DNA of 64,000 bases from positions 1 to 64,000 of the forward strand of contig NZ_SJOP01000025.1 in the NCBI RefSeq assembly GCF_004331415.1, written 5' to 3'. The DNA comes from Kosakonia quasisacchari. Its GTDB lineage: Bacteria; Pseudomonadota; Gammaproteobacteria; Enterobacterales; Enterobacteriaceae. A model generated the notes under the pieces. The model had not been told where the DNA came from, did not search any database, and worked only from the letters and a program-made list of their open reading frames with translations. The translations under genes were made by a program, and so were the position numbers. Of the stretch, positions 1 to 8,267 are shown piece by piece (within the stretch, counting starts at the first letter, position 1; every line of letters starts with the position of its first letter).

Positions 1-112
1 CAACAAAGCGTGGTAAAAAGCGGCATTAATTGCCGATTTCGCTGTTTTTGCCACCACTGAAAGGTATCGAATGGCATACTAGCCCGTGAAATAAAGAAAT
101 AAGGAAGTAAAA

Positions 113-802
113 ATGCCGCTAAACGCACAACAACTTGCCGCGCAGAAAAACATCTCATGGGTTTTGGCCGAGAAACTGGCGCAACAAATCCTGAAGGGAG
201 AATATGCACCTGGTAGTATTCTGCCGGGTGAGATGGAGCTGGGCGAGAAGTTTGGCGTAAGCCGCACCGCTGTCAGAGAAGCGGTAAAGACATTAACCGC
301 AAAAGGGATGGTATTACCCCGCCCGCGTATCGGTACTCGCGTCATGCCTCGCGGAAACTGGAACTTCCTTGATAAGGAGCTGCTCTCCTGGTGGATGCAT
401 GAGGATAACTTCAAGGATGTTGTTCAACACTTTCTCATTATGCGCAGCAGTCTTGAGCCTCAGGCATGTCTGCTTGCCGCCACGCTGGGCAGTGCGGAAC
501 AAAAAGCGTATCTCAATACATTAATGGAAGAGATGGTGTTTCTGAAAAAGAACTTCAACCGTGAACGCTGGGTAGAAGTCGATATGGCATGGCATGAACA
601 TATCTATGCGATGAGCGATAACCCGTTTCTTATTTCTTTCTCCACACTGTTTCATTCTATCTATCACACCTACTTTACCTCTATTACACAAAATGAAGTG
701 GTCAAGCTCGACCTTCACCAGGCGATTGTGGACGCCATCCAGGAAAGCGATGGTGACAGCGCGTTCCGGGCGTGCCAACTGTTACTGAATACGCCGAATT
801 AA
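113..802 (+). CDS. yieP: YieP, GntR/FadR-family transcriptional regulator
   Basis: Cytoplasmic DNA-binding regulator of 229 residues, close to E. coli YieP along its whole length. An N-terminal winged helix-turn-helix covers about residues 14-78, with the recognition part around FGVSRTAVREAVKTL (47-61). The C-terminal part looks like the FCD effector domain, with a histidine-rich segment DMAWHEHIY (157-165) typical of metal or ligand binding. The start is the ATG at 113, preceded by AAGGAAG. The gene lies 11 bp upstream of hsrA in the same direction, so the two are probably co-transcribed. The natural effector is not visible from sequence. In E. coli this pair adjoins an rRNA operon; the window begins too close to tell whether that holds here. 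Confidence 0.93.
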   Translation: MPLNAQQLAAQKNISWVLAEKLAQQILKGEYAPGSILPGEMELGEKFGVSRTAVREAVKTLTAKGMVLPRPRIGTRVMPRGNWNFLDKELLSWWMHEDNFKDVVQHFLIMRSSLEPQACLLAATLGSAEQKAYLNTLMEEMVFLKKNFNRERWVEVDMAWHEHIYAMSDNPFLISFSTLFHSIYHTYFTSITQNEVVKLDLHQAIVDAIQESDGDSAFRACQLLLNTPN

Positions 803-813
803 CAGGACATGGT

Positions 814-2217
814 ATGACAGAGAAGAAAGCGCGCAGTATGGCCGGCCTGCCGTGGATTGCGGCAATGGCTTTTTTTATGCAGGCACTGGATGCCACAATT
901 CTTAACACCGCACTCCCCGCAATAGCACAAAGCCTTGGTCGTTCCCCTTTAGCAATGCAATCGACAATTATCAGCTACACGCTAACAGTCGCCATGCTTA
1001 TCCCCATGAGCGGCTGGCTGGCCGATCGTTTCGGTACACGGCGCGTCTTTATGCTGGCGGTCAGCCTGTTTACTCTTGGTTCGCTGGCCTGCGCGCTTTC
1101 GAATTCACTATCGATGCTGGTCGTGTTCCGCGTGATTCAGGGTATAGGCGGCGCAATGATGATGCCGGTTGCACGCCTGGCATTGCTCCGGGCTTACCCG
1201 CGCAGCGAATTGCTGCCGGTACTGAACTTCGTCACTATGCCTGGGCTTGTCGGGCCGATTCTGGGGCCAGTGATGGGAGGCGTGTTAGTCACCTGGGCAA
1301 GCTGGCACTGGATCTTCTTAATTAATATCCCGATTGGCCTCGCCGGGCTGTTTTATGCACGTAAATACATGCCGAACTTCACCACGCCACGGCGCAGTTT
1401 CGATATGGGTGGTTTTTTTCTGTTCGGTTTGAGCCTGGTGCTGTTCTCAAGCGGGATGGAATTATTCGGTGAGAAGCTGGTCGCCAGTTGGCTTGCCTTT
1501 ACCATCATTTTGAGCGGCATTTTGCTGCTACTGTTCTACATCCGCCACGCGCGTCGCCATCCGACACCATTGATATCGCTCAACCTGTTTAACACCCGCA
1601 CCTTTTCCGTCGGCGTTGCCGGAAATATTGCTTCGCGTTTGGGTACCGGCTGTGTGCCCTTTTTGATGCCGCTAATGTTACAGGTGGGATTTGGTTATCC
1701 GGCATTGATTGCCGGTTGCATGATGGCCCCCACCGCGCTGGGTTCTATTCTGGCAAAATCAATGGTAACCCAGATATTGCGCAGGCTTGGTTACCGTAAA
1801 ACGCTGGTTGGTATCACGCTGTTTATTGGTTTGATGATTGCCCAGTTCGCCTTACAAACGCCGGCGATGGCGATATGGATGCTGGTATTGCCGCTGTTCA
1901 TCCTCGGGATGGCAATGTCCACGCAGTTCACTTCAATGAACACCATTACGCTTGCAGACTTAACCGACGAGAACGCCAGCAGCGGCAATAGTGTGCTGGC
2001 GGTAACACAGCAACTGTCGATAAGCCTCGGCGTGGCGGTTAGCGCAGCGGTGCTGCGTTTCTATGAAGGGTTTGACAGCACAAACACGGTGGAGCAATTC
2101 CACTACACCTTTATTACCATGGGCGCGATCACGCTGGTTTCCGCACTGGTGTTTATGTTGTTGAAAGCAAAAGATGGCCGCAATCTGATTAAAGAACGGC
2201 ACAAAAAATCAGGCTGA
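814..2217 (+). CDS. hsrA: HsrA, DHA2-type MFS transporter
   Basis: Inner-membrane drug:H+ antiporter-like protein, 467 residues, matching E. coli HsrA (YieO). I count about 14 hydrophobic segments, as in the DHA2 family. The MFS motif A loop GWLADRFGTRR is at residues 67-77 and a motif-C-like GPILGPVMGG lies in the fifth helix. A longer frame opens at 772 inside yieP, but the ATG at 814 follows AGGACATGGT and gives the family's usual N-terminus MTEKKARSMAGLPW, so I chose it. Its 3' end overlaps the convergent rbsR by 9 bp. E. coli hsrA overexpression affects homocysteine levels and RpoS-type phenotypes; the transported substrate is unknown. Confidence 0.93.
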   Translation: MTEKKARSMAGLPWIAAMAFFMQALDATILNTALPAIAQSLGRSPLAMQSTIISYTLTVAMLIPMSGWLADRFGTRRVFMLAVSLFTLGSLACALSNSLSMLVVFRVIQGIGGAMMMPVARLALLRAYPRSELLPVLNFVTMPGLVGPILGPVMGGVLVTWASWHWIFLINIPIGLAGLFYARKYMPNFTTPRRSFDMGGFFLFGLSLVLFSSGMELFGEKLVASWLAFTIILSGILLLLFYIRHARRHPTPLISLNLFNTRTFSVGVAGNIASRLGTGCVPFLMPLMLQVGFGYPALIAGCMMAPTALGSILAKSMVTQILRRLGYRKTLVGITLFIGLMIAQFALQTPAMAIWMLVLPLFILGMAMSTQFTSMNTITLADLTDENASSGNSVLAVTQQLSISLGVAVSAAVLRFYEGFDSTNTVEQFHYTFITMGAITLVSALVFMLLKAKDGRNLIKERHKKSG

Positions 2218-3201
2218 ACCGCGCTCCATTAATATTGGCGTGAGCTGCAAACGCTGCTGTTGCAAACCAGGCTCCGCAATCCGGTGGATAAGCACGTCAA
2301 TCGCCAGCTCACCCAGTTCATCTTTCGGTTGATGAATCGTGGTGAGCGGCGGCGTCATGTAGCGCGCCAGCTCAATATCGTCATAACCGACGATAGCCAT
2401 ATCCTGCGGGATTTTCAGCCCTGCCTGGTAAAGCGCCTGATATGCGCCCACAGCCATCGCATCATTACCAATAAATACCGCCTGCGGGCGCTCGTTCATT
2501 GCCAGTAATGCCTGCATCGCGTCGAAACCGCCGCCAAACTCAAAATCGCTCTCGATCTCATCCCCTTCACGGATCACCAACCCGGCGCGGGTCATCGCTT
2601 CGCGATACCCTTCCAGGCGCAGACGTGCGGGCGTTTTATCCAGCGGGCCGGTAATACAAGCGATGCGCGTATGCCCTTTGCCAATCAGATATTGCGTCGC
2701 CATATCGCCGCCGAGCAACGAGTTATCCTGAATCAGATCGCTATCGCCATCGAAGGGTGCCCAGTCCATCATCACTGTAGGAATTGAAGGATAGCGCTGC
2801 ATGATCTCTTGCGAGGGCTGGTGCGTTTCGGTACACAGCAACAGCAACCCATCGACGCGTTTTTGCATCAATGTTTCCAGGTTGCGGTTCATCCGCTGCT
2901 CGTCACCCTCGGTGTTGCACAACACCAGGCTGTAACCTCGCTCGAAGCAGCTGCGCTCCACGCCACGAACCAATTCCGAGTAAAACGGATTCGTACTCGC
3001 GGTGATAAGCATACCAATCGTACGCGTCTGGTTGATCTTCAGGCTACGCGCGATAGCAGAAGGCGCATAATTCAGCGTCTTGATCGCCGCGTCCACTTTT
3101 TCGCGGATAGCCTCACTCACAAAGCGATCTTTGTTAATTACGTGGGAAACGGTCGAAGTGGAAACGCCCGCCACGCGGGCAACATCCTTCATGGTCGCCA
3201 A
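2209..3201 (-). CDS. rbsR: RbsR, LacI-family ribose operon repressor
   Basis: Repressor of ribose uptake genes, 330 residues like E. coli RbsR. The LacI-type helix-turn-helix is at residues 4-23 (MKDVARVAGVSTSTVSHVIN) and the hinge at about 46-57. The rest is a periplasmic-binding-protein-like core that binds ribose in the family. It is the last gene of rbsDACBKR, starting 3 bp after rbsK ends, so repressor and transport genes are co-transcribed. Palindromes of the RbsR type lie ahead of rbsD (8078-8095 and 8160-8171). The gene converges on hsrA. Confidence 0.96.
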   Translation of the reverse strand: MATMKDVARVAGVSTSTVSHVINKDRFVSEAIREKVDAAIKTLNYAPSAIARSLKINQTRTIGMLITASTNPFYSELVRGVERSCFERGYSLVLCNTEGDEQRMNRNLETLMQKRVDGLLLLCTETHQPSQEIMQRYPSIPTVMMDWAPFDGDSDLIQDNSLLGGDMATQYLIGKGHTRIACITGPLDKTPARLRLEGYREAMTRAGLVIREGDEIESDFEFGGGFDAMQALLAMNERPQAVFIGNDAMAVGAYQALYQAGLKIPQDMAIVGYDDIELARYMTPPLTTIHQPKDELGELAIDVLIHRIAEPGLQQQRLQLTPILMERGSA

Positions 3202-3204
3202 GCA

Positions 3205-4134
3205 TCACCTCTGCGAAGAGAGAAAATCGTCAATCTCATTGCGCCACGGCACAGACGGTTGCGCACCCTTACGCGTGACGGCAATCGCCGCCGCCGCATG
3301 AGCAAAACGAATCGCCTCATCCAGAGGTTTATCTTCCAGTAGCGCGGTCAGCAACGCACCGTTAAAGGTGTCACCCGCCGCAATGGTATCGATGGCTTTC
3401 ACTTTAAAACCCGGTACGCGTTTGCCTTCGCCATTAACGCTGGCCCACACGCCACGGCTACCGAGAGTGATAATCACCGTTTTAATACCTTTGGCGTGAA
3501 GCGCCTGTGCAGCCCGCGCGGCATCTTCATCGCTGGATACCTTAATTCCGGTAAGTTTTTCCGCTTCAGTTTCATTTGGCGTGATGATATCCACTAGCGC
3601 CAGCAGTTCATCTGAAAGTTCACGCGCCGGAGCCGGATTCAGCGCCACGATGGTATTGTTCTGATGCGCGATACGCGCTGCCGACAGCACGCTCTCAACT
3701 GGCGATTCCAGTTGCATTAACAGCGCAGAAGCCTGCGCAATCAGGTCATGCTGCGCGTTGACGCGTTCAATCGAGAGCGCCGCATTCGCTCCCGCATGAA
3801 TACCGATAACATTCTCACCTTCACCGTTGACGAAAATCAGCGCCACACCTGTAGATTCACCCGCAACAACACTCACCGGCGCAACATCAATATTGTCGCT
3901 CTGGAGCTGCTTACGTACGCGCGTACCGGTATCGTCATCGCCGGTACAGGCGATAAATGCAATATCAGCACCGCTACGTCCGGCGGCTACCGCCTGATTT
4001 GCTCCTTTACCGCCAAAAGCAACCTGATACTGGCTGCCAGTCACGGTTTCGCCCGGAGTAGGGAAAGATTCAAGGTTAAGAATGTGATCGGCATTAATAC
4101 TGCCAAGGACAACGAGTTTGCCTGCGGTTTTCAT
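3205..4134 (-). CDS. rbsK: Ribokinase
   Basis: Cytoplasmic PfkB-family kinase that phosphorylates ribose to ribose 5-phosphate with ATP. It has 309 residues from the ATG at 4134; the frame is open back to 4230 but the family N-terminus (MKTAGKLVVLGSINADH) starts here. The substrate-binding GGKGANQAVA segment is near residue 42, and the C-terminal PfkB signature DTIAAGDTFNGA carries the catalytic aspartate and anion-hole glycines. It lies between rbsB and rbsR in the ribose operon, separated from rbsB by a hairpin at 4155-4174 that probably lowers kinase expression relative to the binding protein. Confidence 0.96.
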   Translation of the reverse strand: MKTAGKLVVLGSINADHILNLESFPTPGETVTGSQYQVAFGGKGANQAVAAGRSGADIAFIACTGDDDTGTRVRKQLQSDNIDVAPVSVVAGESTGVALIFVNGEGENVIGIHAGANAALSIERVNAQHDLIAQASALLMQLESPVESVLSAARIAHQNNTIVALNPAPARELSDELLALVDIITPNETEAEKLTGIKVSSDEDAARAAQALHAKGIKTVIITLGSRGVWASVNGEGKRVPGFKVKAIDTIAAGDTFNGALLTALLEDKPLDEAIRFAHAAAAIAVTRKGAQPSVPWRNEIDDFLSSQR

Positions 4135-4154
4135 GATGAGCTTGTCCGTAAAAT

Positions 4155-4174
4155 GCGCCACCTTTCGGTGGCGC
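4155..4174 (-). terminator. Intra-operon hairpin between rbsB and rbsK
   Basis: A perfect 8-bp stem, GCGCCACC-TTTC-GGTGGCGC, lies between rbsB and rbsK. There is no strong U-tract on the minus strand, so it more likely stabilises the rbsB message 3' end or attenuates transcription than terminates it fully. This would suit the high level needed for a periplasmic binding protein. Confidence 0.6.
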
Positions 4175-4242
4175 GTGCCATGCTTTTCTTTTTTGTATTG
4201 TCCCTCAGGCGAAAGGTTTTTGCCCTCCACCAGAATGACGAA

Positions 4243-5133
4243 TTACTGCTTGATAACCAGTTTCAAATCAACCGGGTTTTTGGCGTAAACCTTTTCACCC
4301 TTCAACACTTTGTCTGCGGTATCCACGCCTTTCGCGCCGATCTGCTCCGGCAACTGAGCGATAGTTGCAGCCAGTTTACCGTCGTTCACCGCTTTCACGC
4401 CGTCTGGCGTACCGTCAAAGCCCACGACCATCACGTCGGATTTACCGGCAGTTTGCAGCGCGCGCAGCGCACCCAGCGCCATTTCATCGTTCTGCGCGAA
4501 AACAGCCTGCACATCCGGATGCGCAGTCAGCAGGTTCTGCATCACGTTCAGGCCCTTAGTGCGGTCGAAATCAGCCGGCTGGCTGGCCAGCACGTTAAAT
4601 TTGTGTGCAGCAACCGCCTGCTGGAAACCTTCGCCACGTTCACGCGCAGCGGAAGTCCCGGCAATACCTGCCAGTTCGATAACTTTCGCGCCTTCGCCCG
4701 CTTTTCTGGCAATGTAATCCCCGGCAATTTTACCGCCGAGCACGTTATCAGAAGCGATATGGCTCACCACTTCGCCGCTGGAAGCCACACGGTCAAGAGT
4801 GATTACCGGGATTTTCGCCTGGTTTGCCATTTTCACAGCGTTACCTACAGCGTCGGAATCGGTCGGGTTGATCAGCAGCAATTTGGTGCCGCGCACGGTC
4901 AAGTCCTGCACGTTCGCCAGCTCTTTCGCCGGGTTGTTTTGCGAGTCCAGTACCACCAGGTCATAACCCAGTTTGTCCGCTTCTTTCTGCGCGCCATCCT
5001 TCAGGGAAACAAAGAACGGGTTGTTCAACGTGGAAATCACCAGAGCAATAGAGTCTTTCGCCATCGCGTTCGCGCTTACGGTGGCGCTCAGTGCAACAGC
5101 AGAAACCAGAGTGGCCAGTTTTTTCATGTTCAT
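4243..5133 (-). CDS. rbsB: RbsB, periplasmic ribose-binding protein
   Basis: Substrate-binding protein of the ribose ABC transporter, 296 residues. A Sec signal peptide is clear: basic start MNMKK, hydrophobic core, and cleavage after SANAMA at about residue 25. The mature protein is a type-I periplasmic binding fold, nearly identical to E. coli RbsB. An in-frame ATG lies 6 nt further upstream at 5139; I prefer 5133 because it gives the family N-terminus and a 9-nt spacing from AGGA, against 3 nt for the upstream codon. It delivers ribose to RbsAC and, in E. coli, also to the chemoreceptor Trg. Confidence 0.95.
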   Translation of the reverse strand: MNMKKLATLVSAVALSATVSANAMAKDSIALVISTLNNPFFVSLKDGAQKEADKLGYDLVVLDSQNNPAKELANVQDLTVRGTKLLLINPTDSDAVGNAVKMANQAKIPVITLDRVASSGEVVSHIASDNVLGGKIAGDYIARKAGEGAKVIELAGIAGTSAARERGEGFQQAVAAHKFNVLASQPADFDRTKGLNVMQNLLTAHPDVQAVFAQNDEMALGALRALQTAGKSDVMVVGFDGTPDGVKAVNDGKLAATIAQLPEQIGAKGVDTADKVLKGEKVYAKNPVDLKLVIKQ

Positions 5134-5159
5134 TTTCATGAGTCCTGTTGTGTAGGTAA

Positions 5160-6125
5160 TTACTGCTTTTTGTTGTCTACCAGCACCGCGAGCAGAATAA
5201 CCACTGCTTTAACGATCATCTGGTAATAGGAGGAAACGCTCAACAAATTCAATCCATTATTGAGGAAGCCAAGGATCAGCGCGCCGATTAATGTGCCGAC
5301 AATACGTCCTTTGCCACCTGCGAGACTGGTCCCACCCAAAACAACCGCAGCGATAGCATCCAGCTCATAACCGGCTCCCGCAGTAGGTTGCGCCGAGGAA
5401 AGACGCGCCACTTCAATAATGCCTGCCAGCGAAGCCAGAAGGCCGCACAGGGAGTAAACGATAACTTTGACTTTATCAACGCTGATACCGGACAAGCGCG
5501 TTGCCGCTTCGTTACCGCCTAACGCATAGATATAGCGGCCCAAACGGGTGTGATGCAACAGATACCACGCAGCGATAAAGACGACGGCCATCAGCCACAC
5601 CGGCGTCGGAATGCCGAACGGGCGACCAATACCGAACCAGCCAAACACATCCGCGTTATCAGTAAAACCCGTATTCACCGGGCTACCGTTGGTATAAACC
5701 AGCGTCACGCCGCGCAGCAGCAACATCATCACCAGCGTAGCGATAAACGCCTGCACGCGGCCTTTCGCGACAATCGTACCGGTCAGTGCGCCAACAGCCG
5801 CGCCAAGCGCCAGTGCACCGACAACCGCCACCAACGCGTTAACTTCCATTCCCACTAGCGAGGCGGCAACTGCGCCGGTGAGCGCTAACAGAGAACCGAC
5901 GGACAGATCGATTCCCGAAGTCAAAATCACAAGCGTCATACCGACCGCCATAATGGCGTTTACTGAGGTCTGTTGCAGGATGTTTAACAGGTTATTGACG
6001 GTAAAAAAGTTCGGGCTCATGGTCGAAACAATCGCAATCAGCACCAGCAGGGCAATCAACGATTTTTGTTCCATCAACCATGCTTTGGTGAAATAACGGC
6101 GACCAGAAACAGCCTGGGTAGTCAT
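5160..6125 (-). CDS. rbsC: RbsC, ribose ABC transporter permease
   Basis: Membrane subunit of the ribose importer, 321 residues, built of about ten hydrophobic helices and typical of the BPD_transp_2 / AraH family. It forms the channel that couples RbsB docking to ATP hydrolysis by RbsA. The segment AAVVLGGTSLAGGKGRI in the C-terminal third is a conserved cytoplasmic loop that contacts the ATPase. The ATG is 5 bp downstream of the rbsA stop codon, consistent with tight co-expression. Confidence 0.96.
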   Translation of the reverse strand: MTTQAVSGRRYFTKAWLMEQKSLIALLVLIAIVSTMSPNFFTVNNLLNILQQTSVNAIMAVGMTLVILTSGIDLSVGSLLALTGAVAASLVGMEVNALVAVVGALALGAAVGALTGTIVAKGRVQAFIATLVMMLLLRGVTLVYTNGSPVNTGFTDNADVFGWFGIGRPFGIPTPVWLMAVVFIAAWYLLHHTRLGRYIYALGGNEAATRLSGISVDKVKVIVYSLCGLLASLAGIIEVARLSSAQPTAGAGYELDAIAAVVLGGTSLAGGKGRIVGTLIGALILGFLNNGLNLLSVSSYYQMIVKAVVILLAVLVDNKKQ

Positions 6126-6130
6126 CTTTT

Positions 6131-7636
6131 TTACTCCTGATTCACACGATTAAGCTTGCCCACAGCGGCAGCCATCAACACTTCCTGAGTGGCCTGCTCG
6201 CGCGTGAATTCCCCGCCGAGATGCCCTTCATGCATCACCATTATGCGATCGCTCATGCCCAACACTTCCGGCATTTCGGAGGAGACAAGAATGATGCTCA
6301 GGCCATCGGCCTTAAACTGGTTAATTAACTGATAAATCTCTTTCTTCGCCCCAACGTCGACACCACGCGTCGGCTCGTCGAGGATCAGCACTTTCGGCCG
6401 GGTCATCAGACCGCGCGCAATCGCCACTTTTTGCTGGTTCCCGCCGGAGAGCAAACCGATTGCCTGCTCCATTGAGGGCGTTTTCACATTAAACAGACGA
6501 ATAAAATCACTTACCGCCTGCTGCTCATCTTTGTGTTTCAGCGTACCGCCCGCATGGCTGAAGTAACGCAGCGCGGTCAGCGACATGTTCTCTTTAACCG
6601 ACATACCGAGCACCAGCCCGTCGCGCTTGCGGTCTTCTGAAATGTAAACAATACCGTTTGCCAGACCGTCCTGCGGTGAGCGGGTGATCACTTCATGGCC
6701 GTCGAGCGTCACATAGCCGCTGGTGCGCGGCAGTGCGCCATACAGCACCTTCATCAGCTCGGTACGTCCCGCGCCCATCAGCCCGGCGACGCCAAGGATC
6801 TCGCCTTTACGCAGCGTAAAACTGACATTTTCCACGCCCGGCCCGCACAGGTTATCGACGGTAAGACGAATTTCGCCCGGCGTTTTATCCAGCCGCGGAT
6901 ATTGATCTTCCAGCTTGCGGCCAACCATCATCTCAATCAGCGAATCTTCGGTTAGCGTGGCCACTTCACGCTCGGCAATAAATTGCCCGTCACGGAAGAC
7001 GGTCACGTCATCACAAATCTCGAAGATCTCTTTCATGCGGTGAGAAATATAGACGATGCCGCGCCCCTGCGATTTCAGCTCGCGGATGACGCGGAACAGC
7101 GATTCGGTTTCGGTATCGGTCAGGGCATCGGTTGGCTCATCCATAATGATGACCTGCGATTCGTAGCTCATCACTTTAGCGATTTCGACCATCTGCTGAT
7201 CGCCAATCGAGAGTTCACCGACTAGCCGCTCGCTTTTAAAGCGCAGATTCAGCTTAGCCAGCAGTTTGTCGGCTTCGGCAAACATCTTTTTCCAGTCGAT
7301 TTTGCCAAAGCGATTCACAAACTCACGACCGAGGAAGATGTTCTCGGCAATGGTGAGCTGCGGGATCAGGTTCAGTTCCTGGTGGATGATGCCAATACCC
7401 GCTTCCTGGGAGGATTTCGGCCCGGTGAACGTGGTTTCTTTGCCCAACCACAGCAGCGAACCGGCATCACGGGTGTAGATGCCCGTCAGCACTTTCATCA
7501 TTGTTGATTTGCCGGCACCGTTTTCACCAACCAACGCCATCACGCGGCCAGAGTAAACATTAAGCGCCGCGCCGGAGAGGGCTTTTACGCCGGGAAAGGC
7601 TTTGTCGATGCCTTTGAGTTGCAATAACGCGTCCAT
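6131..7636 (-). CDS. rbsA: RbsA, ribose ABC transporter ATPase (double domain)
   Basis: Cytoplasmic ATPase of 501 residues with two fused nucleotide-binding domains, the sugar-importer (CUT2) arrangement. The N-terminal domain has Walker A GENGAGKST (38-46) and the signature LSIGDQQ. The C-terminal domain has the better signature LSGGNQQKVAIARGL but a degenerate P-loop (GLMGAGRTEL), which is usual for this family, where the two sites are unequal. Walker B motifs VIIMDEPT and VLILDEPT are both present. The gene is 7 bp downstream of rbsD and 5 bp upstream of rbsC. Confidence 0.96.
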   Translation of the reverse strand: MDALLQLKGIDKAFPGVKALSGAALNVYSGRVMALVGENGAGKSTMMKVLTGIYTRDAGSLLWLGKETTFTGPKSSQEAGIGIIHQELNLIPQLTIAENIFLGREFVNRFGKIDWKKMFAEADKLLAKLNLRFKSERLVGELSIGDQQMVEIAKVMSYESQVIIMDEPTDALTDTETESLFRVIRELKSQGRGIVYISHRMKEIFEICDDVTVFRDGQFIAEREVATLTEDSLIEMMVGRKLEDQYPRLDKTPGEIRLTVDNLCGPGVENVSFTLRKGEILGVAGLMGAGRTELMKVLYGALPRTSGYVTLDGHEVITRSPQDGLANGIVYISEDRKRDGLVLGMSVKENMSLTALRYFSHAGGTLKHKDEQQAVSDFIRLFNVKTPSMEQAIGLLSGGNQQKVAIARGLMTRPKVLILDEPTRGVDVGAKKEIYQLINQFKADGLSIILVSSEMPEVLGMSDRIMVMHEGHLGGEFTREQATQEVLMAAAVGKLNRVNQE

Positions 7637-7643
7637 GATGGCC

Positions 7644-8063
7644 TCAGAAGGTCACGCCAGCACAGAGAATGATATTCGCAAACGGGGAACACTCCCCGCT
7701 GCGAATCACCGCATGACTGTCCGCGGTGTGTTTTTTAAATTGCTCGTGCGTAACGTACCGCACTTCGATGCTATTTCCCTGGTGTTGCTGCAGCTGCTCA
7801 ATATGCTTGAGCAACGTTTCATGGAGCTGCGGATTATGCTGCTTAATCTCCGAGGCGATAATCGCGGACTCAACCTGCATTTCCGCCGTCACCACTTCCA
7901 GTACTTGCATAAAGGAAGGCACGCCCTGAGTTAATGCCATATCAATACGTTGCGTGTTACGCGGCACCGGCAACCCGGCATCACACACCACCAGCGAATC
8001 AGTATGACCAAGACGAGAGATGACTGACGAGATGTCAGCGTTCAGCACACGACCTTTTTTCAT
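7644..8063 (-). CDS. rbsD: D-ribose pyranase RbsD
   Basis: Interconverts beta-pyranose and furanose forms of ribose so that ribokinase receives its substrate. It has 139 residues, exactly the E. coli size. The catalytic histidine of the family corresponds to His20 in SRLGHTDSLVVCD, with Asp28 nearby; the C-terminal ECSPFANIILCAGV is also conserved. It is the first gene of the rbs operon, with operator-like palindromes directly upstream. Confidence 0.96.
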   Translation of the reverse strand: MKKGRVLNADISSVISRLGHTDSLVVCDAGLPVPRNTQRIDMALTQGVPSFMQVLEVVTAEMQVESAIIASEIKQHNPQLHETLLKHIEQLQQHQGNSIEVRYVTHEQFKKHTADSHAVIRSGECSPFANIILCAGVTF

Positions 8064-8077
8064 TTTTTACGCTCCAT

Positions 8078-8095
8078 CAGCGAAACGTTTCGCTG
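8078..8095 (-). promoter_or_regulatory. RbsR operator O1 at the rbsD promoter
   Basis: A perfect 18-bp palindrome, CAGCGAAACGTTTCGCTG, lies 15 bp upstream of the rbsD start. It equals the known E. coli RbsR operator and has the central CG of LacI-family sites. On the minus strand it sits just after candidate -10 hexamers (TACACT or CATACA), where a bound repressor would block RNA polymerase. Confidence 0.88.
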
Positions 8096-8147
8096 TATGC
8101 AGTGTAGTACGAAGAATGTGCAGAAAACCATCCTGACTTTATAGAAG

Positions 8148-8171
8148 TGTGATCGATATCGAAACGTTTCG
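8148..8171 (-). promoter_or_regulatory. CRP-like site overlapping a second RbsR-type palindrome
   Basis: TGTGATCGATATCGAA (8148-8163) matches one strong half and one weak half of a CRP site. It runs into CGAAACGTTTCG (8160-8171), which repeats the core of the RbsR operator. The two RbsR-like centres are about 79 bp apart. CRP activation with RbsR repression is known for E. coli rbs; the second palindrome suggests looping or direct competition with CRP, which is my inference. Confidence 0.6.
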
Positions 8172-8234
8172 CTTGCCGAAATGATGAAAAAAACAGCTTT
8201 ACTTATTTAAGTGAAATCATCAGCAATTAATAGC

Positions 8235-8259
8235 AAAAACCCCTCTTAAAGAGGGGTTT
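8235..8259 (-). terminator. kup rho-independent terminator
   Basis: The stem pairs AACCCCTCTT with AAGAGGGGTT and on the minus strand ends in a run of T (TTTTTGC). It follows the kup stop by about 10 bp and insulates kup from the rbs promoter. Confidence 0.85.
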
Positions 8260-8267
8260 AATCAGAA

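Noticed and set aside
1..112. End of an rRNA operon before yieP
   Set aside because: In E. coli rrnC adjoins yieP, but these 112 bases show no 16S or promoter sequence that I recognise.
3748..5226. 492-codon open frame antisense to rbsK-rbsB
   Set aside because: Spans two genes and their hairpin on the opposite strand; composition is that of a shadow frame.
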